Source: Mesorhizobium temperatum (GTDB lineage Bacteria > Pseudomonadota > Alphaproteobacteria > Rhizobiales > Rhizobiaceae). Taken from it: a DNA stretch of 64,000 bases. The stretch covers positions 186,001-250,000 of the forward strand of contig NZ_NPKJ01000048.1 in NCBI RefSeq assembly GCF_002284575.1, given 5' to 3'. A program made the position numbers and the translations under genes. The notes beneath the pieces were generated by a model. The model was not told where the DNA came from. It was given only the letters and a program-made list of their open reading frames with translations, and searched no databases. Positions 26,015 through 36,563 of the stretch are shown in pieces. Each line of letters begins with the position of its first letter. Within the stretch, counting starts at the first letter, position 1.

Positions 26015-27109
26015 ATGGGCGCCTATATCCTGCGCCGCATCCTGCTGATGATCCCGACCCTGTTCGGCATCATGGCGGTGTCGTTCGCCGTCATCCAGTT
26101 CGCGCCGGGCGGGCCGGTCGAACAGGTGATCGCCAGGCTGACCAACCAGGGCGGCAGCGATCGGCTTGGCGGCGGCGGTGGTGACGCCGGCGCCACCAAT
26201 GTCGACGTGGCCGGCGACGTCGGTTCGAAATATCGCGGCGCGCAAGGGCTCGACCCCGAATTCATCGCCAAGCTGGAAAAGCAGTTCGGCTTCGACAAGC
26301 CACCGCTCGAGCGCTTCGGCATGATGCTGTGGAATTATATCCGGTTCGATTTCGGCGACAGCTATTTCCGTGACATTTCGGTGATCGAGCTGATCCTGGA
26401 GAAGATGCCGGTGTCGATCTCGATCGGGCTGTGGATCACGCTGCTGTCCTACCTGATCTCGATTCCGCTCGGCATCCGCAAGGCAGTCAAGGACGGCTCG
26501 GCATTCGACGTATGGACCAGCGGCGTCGTCATCGTCGGCTACGCCATTCCGGGCTTCCTGTTCGGCATCCTGCTGATGGTGCTGTTTGCCGGCGGATCCT
26601 TCTACGACTGGTTCCCGCTGCGCGGCATCACCTCCGACAATTGGGACCAGCTGTCCTGGCCGGCGCGGATCGTCGACTATTTCTGGCATATGGCGTTGCC
26701 GCTGACGGCGCTGGTGCTGTCGGCCTTCGCCACCACGACGCTGCTGACCAAGAATTCGTTCCTCGAGGAAATCCGCAAGCAGTACGTGGTGACCGCGCGC
26801 GCCAAGGGCCTGTCGGAACGGCAGGTTCTCTACGGGCACGTCTTCCGCAACGCCATGCTGATCGTCGTCGCCGGCTTTCCGGGCGCCTTCATCTCGGCCT
26901 TCTTCACCGGCTCGCTGCTGATCGAGAACATCTTTTCGCTCGACGGCCTCGGCCTGCTCGGCTTCAGGTCGGTGGTCGAGCGCGACTACCCGGTGGTCTT
27001 CGCCAATCTCTACATCTTCTCGCTGCTGGGCCTGATTGTCGGGCTCTTGTCCGACCTGATCTATACCTGGGTCGACCCGCGCATCGACTTCGAGCGGAGA
27101 GACGTCTGA
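26015..27109 (+). CDS. yejB: YejB-type ABC transporter permease
   Basis: The 364-residue inner-membrane protein starts with the classic [16 protein letters not shown] helix, has a long periplasmic loop with a Gly/Ala stretch (about residues 48-70), and ends with the DppB-like helices and coupling loop [13 protein letters not shown]. It forms the channel with YejE. The TGATG junction with yejE implies coupling. Confidence 0.93.
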   Translation: MGAYILRRILLMIPTLFGIMAVSFAVIQFAPGGPVEQVIARLTNQGGSDRLGGGGGDAGATNVDVAGDVGSKYRGAQGLDPEFIAKLEKQFGFDKPPLERFGMMLWNYIRFDFGDSYFRDISVIELILEKMPVSISIGLWITLLSYLISIPLGIRKAVKDGSAFDVWTSGVVIVGYAIPGFLFGILLMVLFAGGSFYDWFPLRGITSDNWDQLSWPARIVDYFWHMALPLTALVLSAFATTTLLTKNSFLEEIRKQYVVTARAKGLSERQVLYGHVFRNAMLIVVAGFPGAFISAFFTGSLLIENIFSLDGLGLLGFRSVVERDYPVVFANLYIFSLLGLIVGLLSDLIYTWVDPRIDFERRDV

Positions 27110-28244
27110 TGGCCGGGGCCGCAGTCGAAACGGCGCCGGACCGGATCGCCCGGCCCTGGCTGTCGCCGCTCAACCAGCGGCGCCTGCAGAACTTCAGGGC
27201 CAACCGGCGCGGCTATTGGTCGTTGTGGATCTTCCTCGTGCTTTTCGTGCTGTCGCTGTTTTCGGAATGGATCGCCAACGACAAGCCGGTCCTCGTTTCC
27301 TACAAGGGCGAGATCCTGTTTCCGGTTGTGGTCGCTTATCCCGAGGAGAAGTTTGGCGGGTTTTATGCGGTCACCGATTATCGCGACCCGGTCATCCAGG
27401 ACGAGATCAATGCCCATGGCTGGATGATCTGGCCGCCGGTCCGCTATTCCTACCGGACCGTCAACAACGCCATCCCCGAGGCGGCGCCCACCAAGCCGTC
27501 CTGGCTCTATGACGTCAAGACACGTTGCAACCAGTATCCGCAAGGCGCCGCCGACCCCAATTGCGTCGTCGGCAACTGGAACTGGCTGGGCACCGACGAC
27601 CAGGCACGCGATGTGCTGGCGCGCGTCATCTACGGATTCAGGGTCTCGGTGCTGTTCGGCCTGATCCTCACCGCCGGCTCGGCGCTGATCGGCGTGACGG
27701 CCGGCGCATTGCAGGGTTATTTCGGCGGCTGGACCGACCTTCTGTTCCAGCGTTTCATAGAAATCTGGTCGGCGATCCCGGTGCTCTACCTCTTGCTGAT
27801 CGTCGCCGCCATCCTGCCGCCCGGCTTCTTCATCCTGCTCGGGCTGATGCTGCTGTTCTCCTGGGTGGCGCTGGTCGGCGTGGTGCGGGCCGAGTTCCTG
27901 CGCGCCCGCAACTTCGAATATGTCAACGCCGCCCGCGCGCTCGGCGTGCCCAACGGCACCATCATGTTCCGGCACCTGTTGCCCAACGCCATGGTGGCGA
28001 CGCTGACCTTCCTGCCCTTCCTGCTCAGCGGCTCGATCTCGACGCTGACCTCGCTCGACTACCTTGGCTTTGGCCTGCCGCCCGGCTCGGCCTCACTGGG
28101 CGAGCTCCTGAAGCAGGCGCAGCGCAACCTCAACGCGCCATGGCTGGGCATCTCCGGCTTCGTCGTCATCTCGCTGATGCTGTCGCTGCTGGTCTTCGTC
28201 GGCGAGGCGACCCGCGACGCCTTCGATCCGCGCAAGACGTTCAG

Positions 28245-28248
<4 letters not shown>
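27109..28248 (+). CDS. yejE: YejE-type ABC transporter permease
   Basis: The 379-residue protein starts at 27109 ([13 protein letters not shown]), where the ATG overlaps the yejB stop; the frame is open further upstream but over yejB. It has the YejE-specific N-terminal region (SPLNQRRLQNFRANRRGYWS), one helix, a long periplasmic domain, the NWLGTDDQARDVLAR motif, and C-terminal helices with coupling loop RARNFEYVNAARALG. Its stop overlaps the start of the ATPase gene (ATGA). Confidence 0.93.
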
Positions 28249-29876
<1,628 letters not shown>

Positions 29877-29908
29877 GCTGTACCGCATAGAGGAAAAAAG
29901 AATCCGCA

Positions 29909-30850
29909 ATGGAAAAAGGCCGTGTCCTGCTTGCCCTCACCGGTATCCATCCCCGCCGTTGGCGCGAACTCTTGTCGGCCGAACGCGAGGTGGTGCTCGA
30001 GCCGGACGGCGCCAGCGATCCATCGATCACCTATGCGGTGGTTTGGAAGCAGCGGCCGAACCTTCTGTCGTCGCTGCCAAATCTGCGCGCTGTCTTTTCG
30101 ATCGGCGCCGGCGTCGACCACATCTTCGCCGATCCCACTTTGCCCGACGTTCCGATCGTGAAGGTCGTGGCCGACAACCTGACCCAATACATGACCGAAT
30201 ATGTCGTCTGGCGGGTGCTCGATCACCATCGCCAGGGCATGCTCTACCGGTCGCAGCAGCAAAAGAAGATCTGGCACGAGCCGCCGCAGCGGCCGGCCGG
30301 CGACATCTCCGTCGGCATCATGGGGCTCGGCACGCTTGGCCGCGCAGCGGCGTCGGTGCTTTTGTCGCTCGACTTTGCGGTCAATGGCTGGTCGCGCAGC
30401 GAGCGGCCGATGGAAGGCGTTTCGACCTATGCCGGCGAGGCAGGGTTGATCCCATTCCTCAACGCCACCGACATTCTGGTGGTGCTTTTGCCGCTCACGC
30501 CGCAGACCCAAGGCATCATCAATTACGGCGTGCTGAAGGAGCTGAGGAAACGCAACGGCCTCGGCGGCTCCGTGCTGATCAATGCCGGGCGCGGCAAGTT
30601 GCAGAAAGACGCCGACATTCTGCGTGCATTGGAGGACGGCACGCTCAAGGAAGCGAGCCTCGACGTGTTCGAGGTCGAGCCGCTGCCGAAGACCAGCCGG
30701 CTGTGGAGCCACCCGAAAGTATTCGTGACGCCGCATGCGGCGGCGACCTCCGATCCCGTCCATCTGGTGCCGATCATGCTGCGCCAGATGGCCGCCTTCG
30801 AGCGCGGCGAGAAGCTCGAGAATGTCGTGGATCGCAACGCGGGATATTAA
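29909..30850 (+). CDS. ghrA: Glyoxylate/hydroxypyruvate reductase A-type enzyme
   Basis: The 313-residue D-isomer-specific 2-hydroxyacid dehydrogenase has the NAD(P) Rossmann motif GIMGLGTLGRAAA (about 136-148), the Arg of INAGRGK (about 228), the conserved Glu in EVEPLP and the catalytic His in TPHAAA (about 280). GhrA reduces glyoxylate and hydroxypyruvate with NADPH in the cytosol. RBS GAGG is weak. It starts 32 bases after yejF on the same strand and might share the operon. Other hydroxyacid substrates are possible. Confidence 0.86.
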   Translation: MEKGRVLLALTGIHPRRWRELLSAEREVVLEPDGASDPSITYAVVWKQRPNLLSSLPNLRAVFSIGAGVDHIFADPTLPDVPIVKVVADNLTQYMTEYVVWRVLDHHRQGMLYRSQQQKKIWHEPPQRPAGDISVGIMGLGTLGRAAASVLLSLDFAVNGWSRSERPMEGVSTYAGEAGLIPFLNATDILVVLLPLTPQTQGIINYGVLKELRKRNGLGGSVLINAGRGKLQKDADILRALEDGTLKEASLDVFEVEPLPKTSRLWSHPKVFVTPHAAATSDPVHLVPIMLRQMAAFERGEKLENVVDRNAGY

Positions 30851-31179
30851 CCCGGCTTGCCACATTCGCGGCGGGCGATCGACCGGTTCATGGCATCGAT
30901 CCGGCCGCTTGCCTGTTCGAGGTCGCGCTGGGCCTTGGAGCGGACGTCCGGCGTGAACGGGCCGAGGCCTACCCCCGGATCGGCGAAGGACGGCTTGGCA
31001 TCCTGCGGAAGGCGAAATCGCTGCGCCAAAGCGTTGCGTTGCGCCAGCAATTGATCGCAAGGCACGCTATCATATTGCAGCGAGGACTGGACGTTGGCGT
31101 CCTGTCGCTCGGCAATCGAGGTGCCGACGCAACCGGCCATTGCCAGGCAAGGTGCCAAGACCACCAAGTTCCAGCGCAT
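30847..31179 (-). CDS. Small lipoprotein of unknown function
   Basis: The 110-residue protein has a lipobox (LAMAGC, Cys17) after a short hydrophobic stretch, so it is exported and lipidated. The mature part is hydrophilic, with CDQLLAQRNALAQR and KAQRDLEQASGRIDAMNRS helices and two further cysteines (PCDQ and RRECGK). GGAGG lies 7 bases before the ATG at 31179. No domain recognised. It converges with ghrA, overlapping it by four bases. Confidence 0.75.
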   Translation of the reverse strand: MRWNLVVLAPCLAMAGCVGTSIAERQDANVQSSLQYDSVPCDQLLAQRNALAQRFRLPQDAKPSFADPGVGLGPFTPDVRSKAQRDLEQASGRIDAMNRSIARRECGKPG

Positions 31180-31395
31180 GCAAGGTCCTCCGTGTTGGTG
31201 TTCTGCCCTTTCGGGCATGCGAATCGGACTTTTTCGCAGCCGCCGCCAGGTGTGGCGCAGACGAACGAAAAGCGTCGCCGGACGAGGCCTGATGCGGTTT
31301 CGTGATGGAGATCCCGCCGGCACTTGCCTGTATGCCGAGTCAGCAGTCACTTGCAACAGGCTTCCCGCGCCGGAATTAGCAACTATCTTGGAGCC

Positions 31396-32406
31396 ATGCG
31401 CGCCAGCGACCTGCTTCACCCCCGGCCCGAGGGCCTCTATTGCCCACCCGGCGATTTCTTCATCGATCCGGTGCGGCCGGTCAACCGGGCGCTGATCACG
31501 CACGGCCATTCCGACCATGCCCGTTCCGGCCACCGTTCGGTATTGGCCACGCAACAGACGCTGGACATCATGGGGCTGCGCTACGGTGAGGGCTTTGCCG
31601 GGACCACGCAAGCGGCAGCACTTGGCGAGACGATTGCGCTGAACGGCGTCGCCGTAACCTTCCATCCGGCCGGCCATGTGCTCGGCTCGGCACAGATCAA
31701 GGTCGTGCATCAGGGCTCATGCATCGTCGCTTCCGGCGACTACAAGCGCCAGAGGGACGCGACTTGCGAGCCGTTCGAACCGGTCAAGTGCGACGTGTTC
31801 ATCACCGAGGCGACCTTCGGCCTGCCGGTGTTCCGCCATCCGCCCGATACCGAAGAGATTACCCGCCTGCTGAAATCGACGGCGCAGTTTCCCGAGCGCG
31901 CGCATCTGGTCGGCGCCTATGCGCTCGGCAAGGCGCAGCGCGTCATGCGGTTGCTGCGCGATGCCGGCTACGACAAGCCGATCTACATCCATGGCGCGCT
32001 GGCCAAGCTCAGCGACTATTACCAGGGCCAGGGCATCGACCTCGGGACGCTGGAGCCGGCGACCGTCGAAAGCGGTGGCAAGGATGATTTCTCCGGCGCC
32101 ATCGTCGTCGGCCCGCCACAGGCCTTCGCCGACCGCTGGGCACGACGCTTTCCCGATCCGATCTCGTGCTTTGCGTCCGGCTGGATGCGCATTCGCCAGC
32201 GCGCCAAGCAGGGCGGCGTCGAGCTGCCGCTGATCATTTCCGACCATGCCGACTGGGACGAACTGACCGCCACGATCAGGGAGACCGGCGCCGAGGAAAT
32301 CTGGGTGACGCATGGTCGCGAGGAGGCCCTGGTGCGCTGGTGCGAACTCGAAGGCATCACTGCCCGGCCGCTGCATCTCGTCGGCTACGAAGATGAGGGC
32401 GATTGA
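31396..32406 (+). CDS. Ligase-associated DNA exonuclease (MBL fold)
   Basis: The 336-residue protein has the metallo-beta-lactamase motif ITHGHSDHARSG (about residues 34-45), further metal ligands in HPAGHVLGSAQI (about 95-106) and SGDYKR, and the late SDHADWDEL. This is the family encoded beside bacterial ATP-dependent ligases, related to Artemis/SNM1-type nucleases. It probably trims DNA ends or crosslinks for the ligase encoded 211 bases downstream. The ATG at 31396 is the family start (MRASDLLHPRPEGLY); the frame extends further upstream. Confidence 0.88.
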   Translation: MRASDLLHPRPEGLYCPPGDFFIDPVRPVNRALITHGHSDHARSGHRSVLATQQTLDIMGLRYGEGFAGTTQAAALGETIALNGVAVTFHPAGHVLGSAQIKVVHQGSCIVASGDYKRQRDATCEPFEPVKCDVFITEATFGLPVFRHPPDTEEITRLLKSTAQFPERAHLVGAYALGKAQRVMRLLRDAGYDKPIYIHGALAKLSDYYQGQGIDLGTLEPATVESGGKDDFSGAIVVGPPQAFADRWARRFPDPISCFASGWMRIRQRAKQGGVELPLIISDHADWDELTATIRETGAEEIWVTHGREEALVRWCELEGITARPLHLVGYEDEGD

Positions 32407-32436
32407 TGGCGCTCACGGCCGATGTAGCGCTCTACG

Positions 32437-32596
32437 GCGCCCCCCTCTGGCCTGCCGGACATCTCCCCCACTTGGGGGGAGATCGGCAGCTTCGATCTCG
32501 CCGCTCGTTCTGCAACGTTGATGGTTCGCGAAACCGGCGACGGCATCCAATCTCCCCCCAAGTGGGGGAGATGTCCGGCAGGACAGAGGGGGGCGC
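32437..32596. repeat. Mosaic palindromic element between exonuclease and ligase genes
   Basis: GCGCCCCCCTCTGGCCTGCC at the left is mirrored (with one change, TGGCC to TGTCC) at the right end; inner arms CATCTCCCCCACTTGGGG pair too. It is the same family as 4009-4184 and 10901-11054 and sits 21 bases before the ligase gene. Confidence 0.87.
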
Positions 32597-32617
32597 GACA
32601 GAACGCGACGCTCGCCC

Positions 32618-34234
32618 ATGGTTCTCACCGTCATGAACCGCTTCGCCGAGCTCCTCGATCGCCTCGTGCTGACGCCTTCGCGCAACGGCAAGCTGACGTT
32701 GCTGACCGATTATTTCCGCAGCGTCGAGGATCCGGATCGCGGCCTGGCGCTGGCCGCCATTACCGGCGACCTGACCATCGCGGCGGTCAAGCCGGCGATG
32801 CTGCGCATGCTGGTCATGGAACGCATGGACCCGGTGCTGTTCGGCTATTCCTACGACTATGTCGGCGACCTGGCGGAGACGGTGTCGCTGGTCTGGCCGC
32901 AATCGCCTGGGGATATCGCCAACCATGAACCGACGCTCGCCGATGTCGTCGCAAAGCTGCAGGCGGCGAGCCGTTCCGACGGGCCGAAGGTGCTGGCCAG
33001 ACTGCTCGACAGCGCCAGCATCTCAGCGCGCTTCGCCATCATAAAGCTGGTCACCGGCGGCCTGCGCATCGGCGTCTCGGCGCGGCTGGCCAAGCAGGCG
33101 CTGGCCGATCTCGGCAAGGTCGACGTGGCCGAGATCGAAGAACTCTGGCATGGGCTGACGCCGCCCTATGCTGAGCTCTTCGCCTGGCTGGAAGGCAAGA
33201 CAGAAAAACCGAAAAAGACAGCGCTGGCGCTGTTCCGGCCGGTGATGCTATCGAACCCGATCGGTGACGGCGACCTCGAAAAGCTCGACCCGGCCGAGTA
33301 TGCCGCCGAGTGGAAATGGGACGGCATCCGCGTCCAGGCCGTATCGGAAGGCGGCATTCGCCGGCTCTATTCGCGCACCGGCGACGACGTCTCCGGGGCT
33401 TTTCCGGACCTCGCAGAGGCGATGAATTTTTCCGCCACCCTCGACGGTGAGCTTCTGGTCGGCGATCCCTTGCAGGCGACCGGCACGTTCTCGGACCTGC
33501 AGCAGCGGCTGAATCGCAAGAGCGTGACACCGAAGATCCAGCAGCAATACCCGGCCTTCATGCGCTGCTACGACGTGCTTCAGATCGGCGACGAGGACTT
33601 GCGCGCGCGCGCTTTCCGCGAGCGGCGCGGCCGGCTCGAAGCCTTCGTGCAGACGCTCGATCCGAGCCGCTTCGATCTGTCGCCCCTGGTCGAATTCACC
33701 GACTGGCAGGCGCTGGAGGAATTGCGCCGCAAGCCGCTGCACCCGGTCATCGAAGGCGTGATGCTGAAGCGCTGGGATTCGCCCTATCTCACCGGCCGGC
33801 CGAAAGGCCCATGGTTCAAATGGAAGCGCGATCCGCACACGGTCGACGCCGTGCTGATGTATGCCCAGCGCGGCCACGGCAAGCGTTCGAGTTTCTATTC
33901 CGACTACACGTTCGGCGTCTGGTCCGGCCCGGAAGGATCGGAGGAACTGGTGCCGGTGGGGAAAGCCTATTTCGGCTTCACCGACGAAGAACTGAGGCAG
34001 ATCGACAAATATGTCCGCGACAACACGATCGAGCGCTTTGGCCCGGTCCGCTCGGTACGAGCCGACCGCAGGCAAGGCCTCGTGCTGGAGGTGGCGTTCG
34101 AAGGGCTCAACCGCTCGACACGGCACAAATCCGGCGTCGCCATGCGCTTTCCGCGCATTTCACGGCTGCGCTGGGACAAGCCGGCGGCCGAAGCCGACCG
34201 CATCGAGACGCTGCAGGCGCTGCTCGACAGTTAG
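32618..34234 (+). CDS. ATP-dependent DNA ligase
   Basis: The 538-residue protein has an N-terminal DNA-binding domain (about 1-190), the adenylation domain with nucleotidyl lysine in EWKWDGIRV (about Lys233), motif III LDGELLVGD, motif IV EGVMLKRW and motif V WFKWKR, and a C-terminal OB fold. It joins nicks using ATP, in addition to the NAD-dependent housekeeping LigA expected elsewhere. A second ATG at 32633 (MNRFAELLDR) is also a plausible start; neither has a strong RBS. The partner exonuclease is upstream. The Lhr-type helicase and phosphoesterase often linked to this pair are not within the window. Confidence 0.9.
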   Translation: MVLTVMNRFAELLDRLVLTPSRNGKLTLLTDYFRSVEDPDRGLALAAITGDLTIAAVKPAMLRMLVMERMDPVLFGYSYDYVGDLAETVSLVWPQSPGDIANHEPTLADVVAKLQAASRSDGPKVLARLLDSASISARFAIIKLVTGGLRIGVSARLAKQALADLGKVDVAEIEELWHGLTPPYAELFAWLEGKTEKPKKTALALFRPVMLSNPIGDGDLEKLDPAEYAAEWKWDGIRVQAVSEGGIRRLYSRTGDDVSGAFPDLAEAMNFSATLDGELLVGDPLQATGTFSDLQQRLNRKSVTPKIQQQYPAFMRCYDVLQIGDEDLRARAFRERRGRLEAFVQTLDPSRFDLSPLVEFTDWQALEELRRKPLHPVIEGVMLKRWDSPYLTGRPKGPWFKWKRDPHTVDAVLMYAQRGHGKRSSFYSDYTFGVWSGPEGSEELVPVGKAYFGFTDEELRQIDKYVRDNTIERFGPVRSVRADRRQGLVLEVAFEGLNRSTRHKSGVAMRFPRISRLRWDKPAAEADRIETLQALLDS

Positions 34235-34318
34235 ACTTTTGTTTTGAGCTTCGGATTTTCCCAAAACCGGTTTCCACCCTAGGGTTAAGCCCGTGGGCAT
34301 GCTTTTGAGTCCGATGCT

Positions 34319-35566
34319 CTACGGAACAATCGAGACGCGGATCTCGTAGATGTCGACCGACTTGCCCTGTTTGTCAAAATCGGAATTGATGGCGATGGTG
34401 CCGGCAGCACCCGGACGCTTGTCGGGAAAGCGCACGTCGAACAGATATTCGTTGCGCTCGTGGCCGACCGCGTAGCGCTTGCGGCCGCAGTCGCCGAGTT
34501 CGCCGAAGTTGCAGTCGACAGAGATCTGCGTGTCCTTGCCCTCCTCGGAGCGGGCGATGATGTCGAACGTGGCGTGCTTGCCGGCGAGTTTTTCCAGCAC
34601 GCCTTGCCCGACGTCGAAGCTGATCGCCGAACCGGAGGCGCCCGACCGGATGCGCAGGAAGGAACCGCTGTCGTCCTGCATGGCTTCGGCCTTGGCATCC
34701 GAAGGTGCACTGACAAGCGCCGGGTCGCTCGGTGAAAACACATTGATCCAGTCGCGCTCCACATCGCCGGAGTCCAGCGGCGAGGCGGTGTCGCTTGGCG
34801 GCGTGAAATCATCGTCTTCCACCGTCGGTACCGTTTGCGGCGGGGCCGTGTCGAGTTCGGCCGCCGACTTGAAGACGCCGGTCTGCGCAGCGAAATAGAG
34901 GCCGATACCGACAGCTGCGAGCAGCGTCACGCCGAGGAAGATCGCGGTGAGAGGCAGGCGGGGGCCTCTCACCCGCCTGTCGTCGCGGTCGGGCATCACC
35001 TCTGCGTCGTCTCCGGTCGATGGAGACGACAGGTCGATCTCCGGCGCATCGGGAAAAGCCGCTTCCGGCATGATATCGGGAACGACCGGCAAGACGCGCG
35101 AGCGCGGCGCGTCGGATGCAGGGGGCGCGTCGGCAGCAGGGGGCTTCACCGGACCGTCGACAACGACGTCAGGCGGCGGCGCGGGTTCGGCGTCGGCTTC
35201 GGCATCGGCGTCGGGTTCGGCGTCGGGTTCGGCGTCGGCATCGGCTTCGGCTTCAACTTCTGCTGCACTATCAGCCGGCTGCTCCACCGCCGATGCTGCG
35301 GCGTCATCGGTCGGTGGGCCGATGTCAGCAACCGCCGGCAGGAATTCGGATTCGATTTCGGTGATCTTGGCCTGCACCGCCTTGCGGCGCTTGATCGCGA
35401 CTTCCACCGTCACGCCCGGGTTGGCCTGCAAGGCACGGTCAAGCGCGGCGAAGGCCGATCGATAGACCCGCTCGCGAAACGCGCGGTCTTCGGCATTGCC
35501 TTTCTCGAAGGCATTCCGGATCGCTTTTTCGATCGCGTCCAAGCTGGATCCCTCTGCACGTATCAC
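34319..35566 (-). CDS. Single-pass anchored protein with acidic Ala/Glu/Asp repeats
   Basis: The 415-residue protein has a helical N-terminal cytoplasmic part (about 1-85), an acidic low-complexity stretch of EADADAEPDAEP-type repeats (about 107-140), a membrane helix (AIFLGVTLLAAVGIGLYFAA, about 208-227) and a periplasmic C-terminal domain of about 130 residues with YLFDVRFPDK. A bitopic inner-membrane topology follows. No function is known; similar proteins occur in rhizobia. The GTG at 35566 has no RBS; a TTG at 35542 has GAGGG 7 bases upstream and may be the true start. Confidence 0.7.
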   Translation of the reverse strand: MIRAEGSSLDAIEKAIRNAFEKGNAEDRAFRERVYRSAFAALDRALQANPGVTVEVAIKRRKAVQAKITEIESEFLPAVADIGPPTDDAAASAVEQPADSAAEVEAEADADAEPDAEPDADAEADAEPAPPPDVVVDGPVKPPAADAPPASDAPRSRVLPVVPDIMPEAAFPDAPEIDLSSPSTGDDAEVMPDRDDRRVRGPRLPLTAIFLGVTLLAAVGIGLYFAAQTGVFKSAAELDTAPPQTVPTVEDDDFTPPSDTASPLDSGDVERDWINVFSPSDPALVSAPSDAKAEAMQDDSGSFLRIRSGASGSAISFDVGQGVLEKLAGKHATFDIIARSEEGKDTQISVDCNFGELGDCGRKRYAVGHERNEYLFDVRFPDKRPGAAGTIAINSDFDKQGKSVDIYEIRVSIVP

Positions 35567-35820
35567 ATTGTCATGATCGTTAGCCGCAGGCGATCAATCA
35601 ATCAACGGGCCAGTGGCCGCATTCTGCCTTGCCGGCGCGGCCAACGCCGATTTCGGCGGTTTTCGGTAAAGGAATCAACATTTTTCACCGATTTCCCGAT
35701 GCAGCGCCAACGCGACGTCGCGCAACCTGCCGGAGTGGTTTTCGCACAGCCGCATGGCCGATCGGTGCGGCGGTCGCTTATAGGCCCGGAATGAGCCGAC
35801 ACGAAATGCCAAGTCCCATC
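35567..35820. other. Gap before the tRNA promoter: nothing seen
   Basis: Non-coding stretch between the divergently placed anchored-protein gene and tRNA-Thr. No convincing ORF, hairpin or repeat was seen apart from the tRNA promoter that follows it. Confidence 0.5.
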
Positions 35821-35849
35821 TTGAATTTGTGGCGGGTTGCGTCTATCAC
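35821..35849 (+). promoter_or_regulatory. Promoter of tRNA-Thr
   Basis: TTGAAT (35821-35826) and TATCAC (35844-35849) are 17 bases apart and precede the tRNA by about 30 bases. Confidence 0.5.
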
Positions 35850-35880
35850 CCAGCGCATCTTGGAGGCCCCGGCTTCCCGG

Positions 35881-35956
35881 GCCGCTTTAGCTCAGTTGGT
35901 AGAGCACATCATTCGTAATGATGGGGTCAGGTGTTCGAGTCACCTAAGCGGCACCA
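35881..35956 (+). tRNA. tRNA-Thr(CGT)
   Basis: A complete cloverleaf: acceptor GCCGCTT/AAGCGGC, D arm AGCTCAGTTGGTAGAGC, anticodon stem CATCA/TGATG with loop TTCGTAA (anticodon CGT, 35914-35916), T arm AGGTG-TTCGAGT-CACCT, discriminator A and encoded CCA. It reads ACG threonine codons. Its 3' half is repeated imperfectly at 49995-50026, suggesting use as an integration site. Confidence 0.97.
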
Positions 35957-35957
35957 A
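35926..35957 (+). repeat. Left candidate attachment repeat (3' end of tRNA-Thr)
   Basis: This 32-base stretch matches 49995-50026 at 27 of 32 positions; both end in AAGCGGCACCAA. The differences in the T stem are compensated in each copy, so each could be part of a working tRNA-Thr. Confidence 0.5.
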
Positions 35958-36047
35958 GCTTTCCAAGGGGTTGCGGGCCCAAAGCAGGCCCGGGCAAAGC
36001 CTCAAAATTCGGATCAGGACACATTTCGGGACACAAACGGCTGAAAG

Positions 36048-36374
36048 TCAGATCAGCCTGGCTTGCGACGACCCCGATCGGTGCGCTTCCGGCAGCTTCG
36101 GATGCTGGTGGCCGCAGCCTTCCCGGCCGAACTCGTAGATCTCGAGACCGACCTCATCGTGCAGCCACGCGCTGACGTAGCCGCGGTGACCGAAATTGGC
36201 GTCTCGCGGCCGCTCCCAGCAATGGAGCGCCGCCGACCGGCCTCGTGCCAGGTCCTCGATCCGGCAAACGGCTTCGCCTGGATCGAGCCTGGCGAGCTGA
36301 TCTAGGTAACGCCGGCGATATTCGTCGACGTGGACGCCCCCGAAGGCGATGCGGCGCCCACCGCGCGATCGATA
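36048..36374 (-). pseudogene. Truncated gene fragment, weakly DUF488-like
   Basis: The minus strand has 108 sense codons in frame (36374 to 36051, stop at 36048) with no usable start and an in-frame stop just upstream. The translation looks like real protein, with HVDEYRRRYLDQLARLDP, then ALHCWERPRDANFGHRGYVS and EVGLEIYEFG. The C-x-E ... H-R-x-x-x-x-x-W pattern is reminiscent of DUF488-type proteins, but this is a weak call. The N-terminus is lost, so it is probably a decayed gene at the left end of the possible island. Confidence 0.45.
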
Positions 36375-36563
36375 TCAGCGCGAACTGCGGCGGGAGCTGG
36401 TAAACTCGGGAGGCTGATCAGTGCGCGTTATCCATCCTGTCCTCGGTGGCAGCTCTTCAGCATCAGGAGTGATTAGCCTCAGAGGCTTGACCATTGCGCT
36501 CAACAACCGTGGGTCAGAACGGTGTGGGCGGCCAATGGGAGGTCTCGAACGTTCGCAACTGCC

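Noticed and set aside
32403..32636. Small frames through the mosaic repeats (for example around 32403, 4007 and 11023)
   Set aside because: They are the repeat palindromes read in frame and recur with each repeat copy; not treated as genes.
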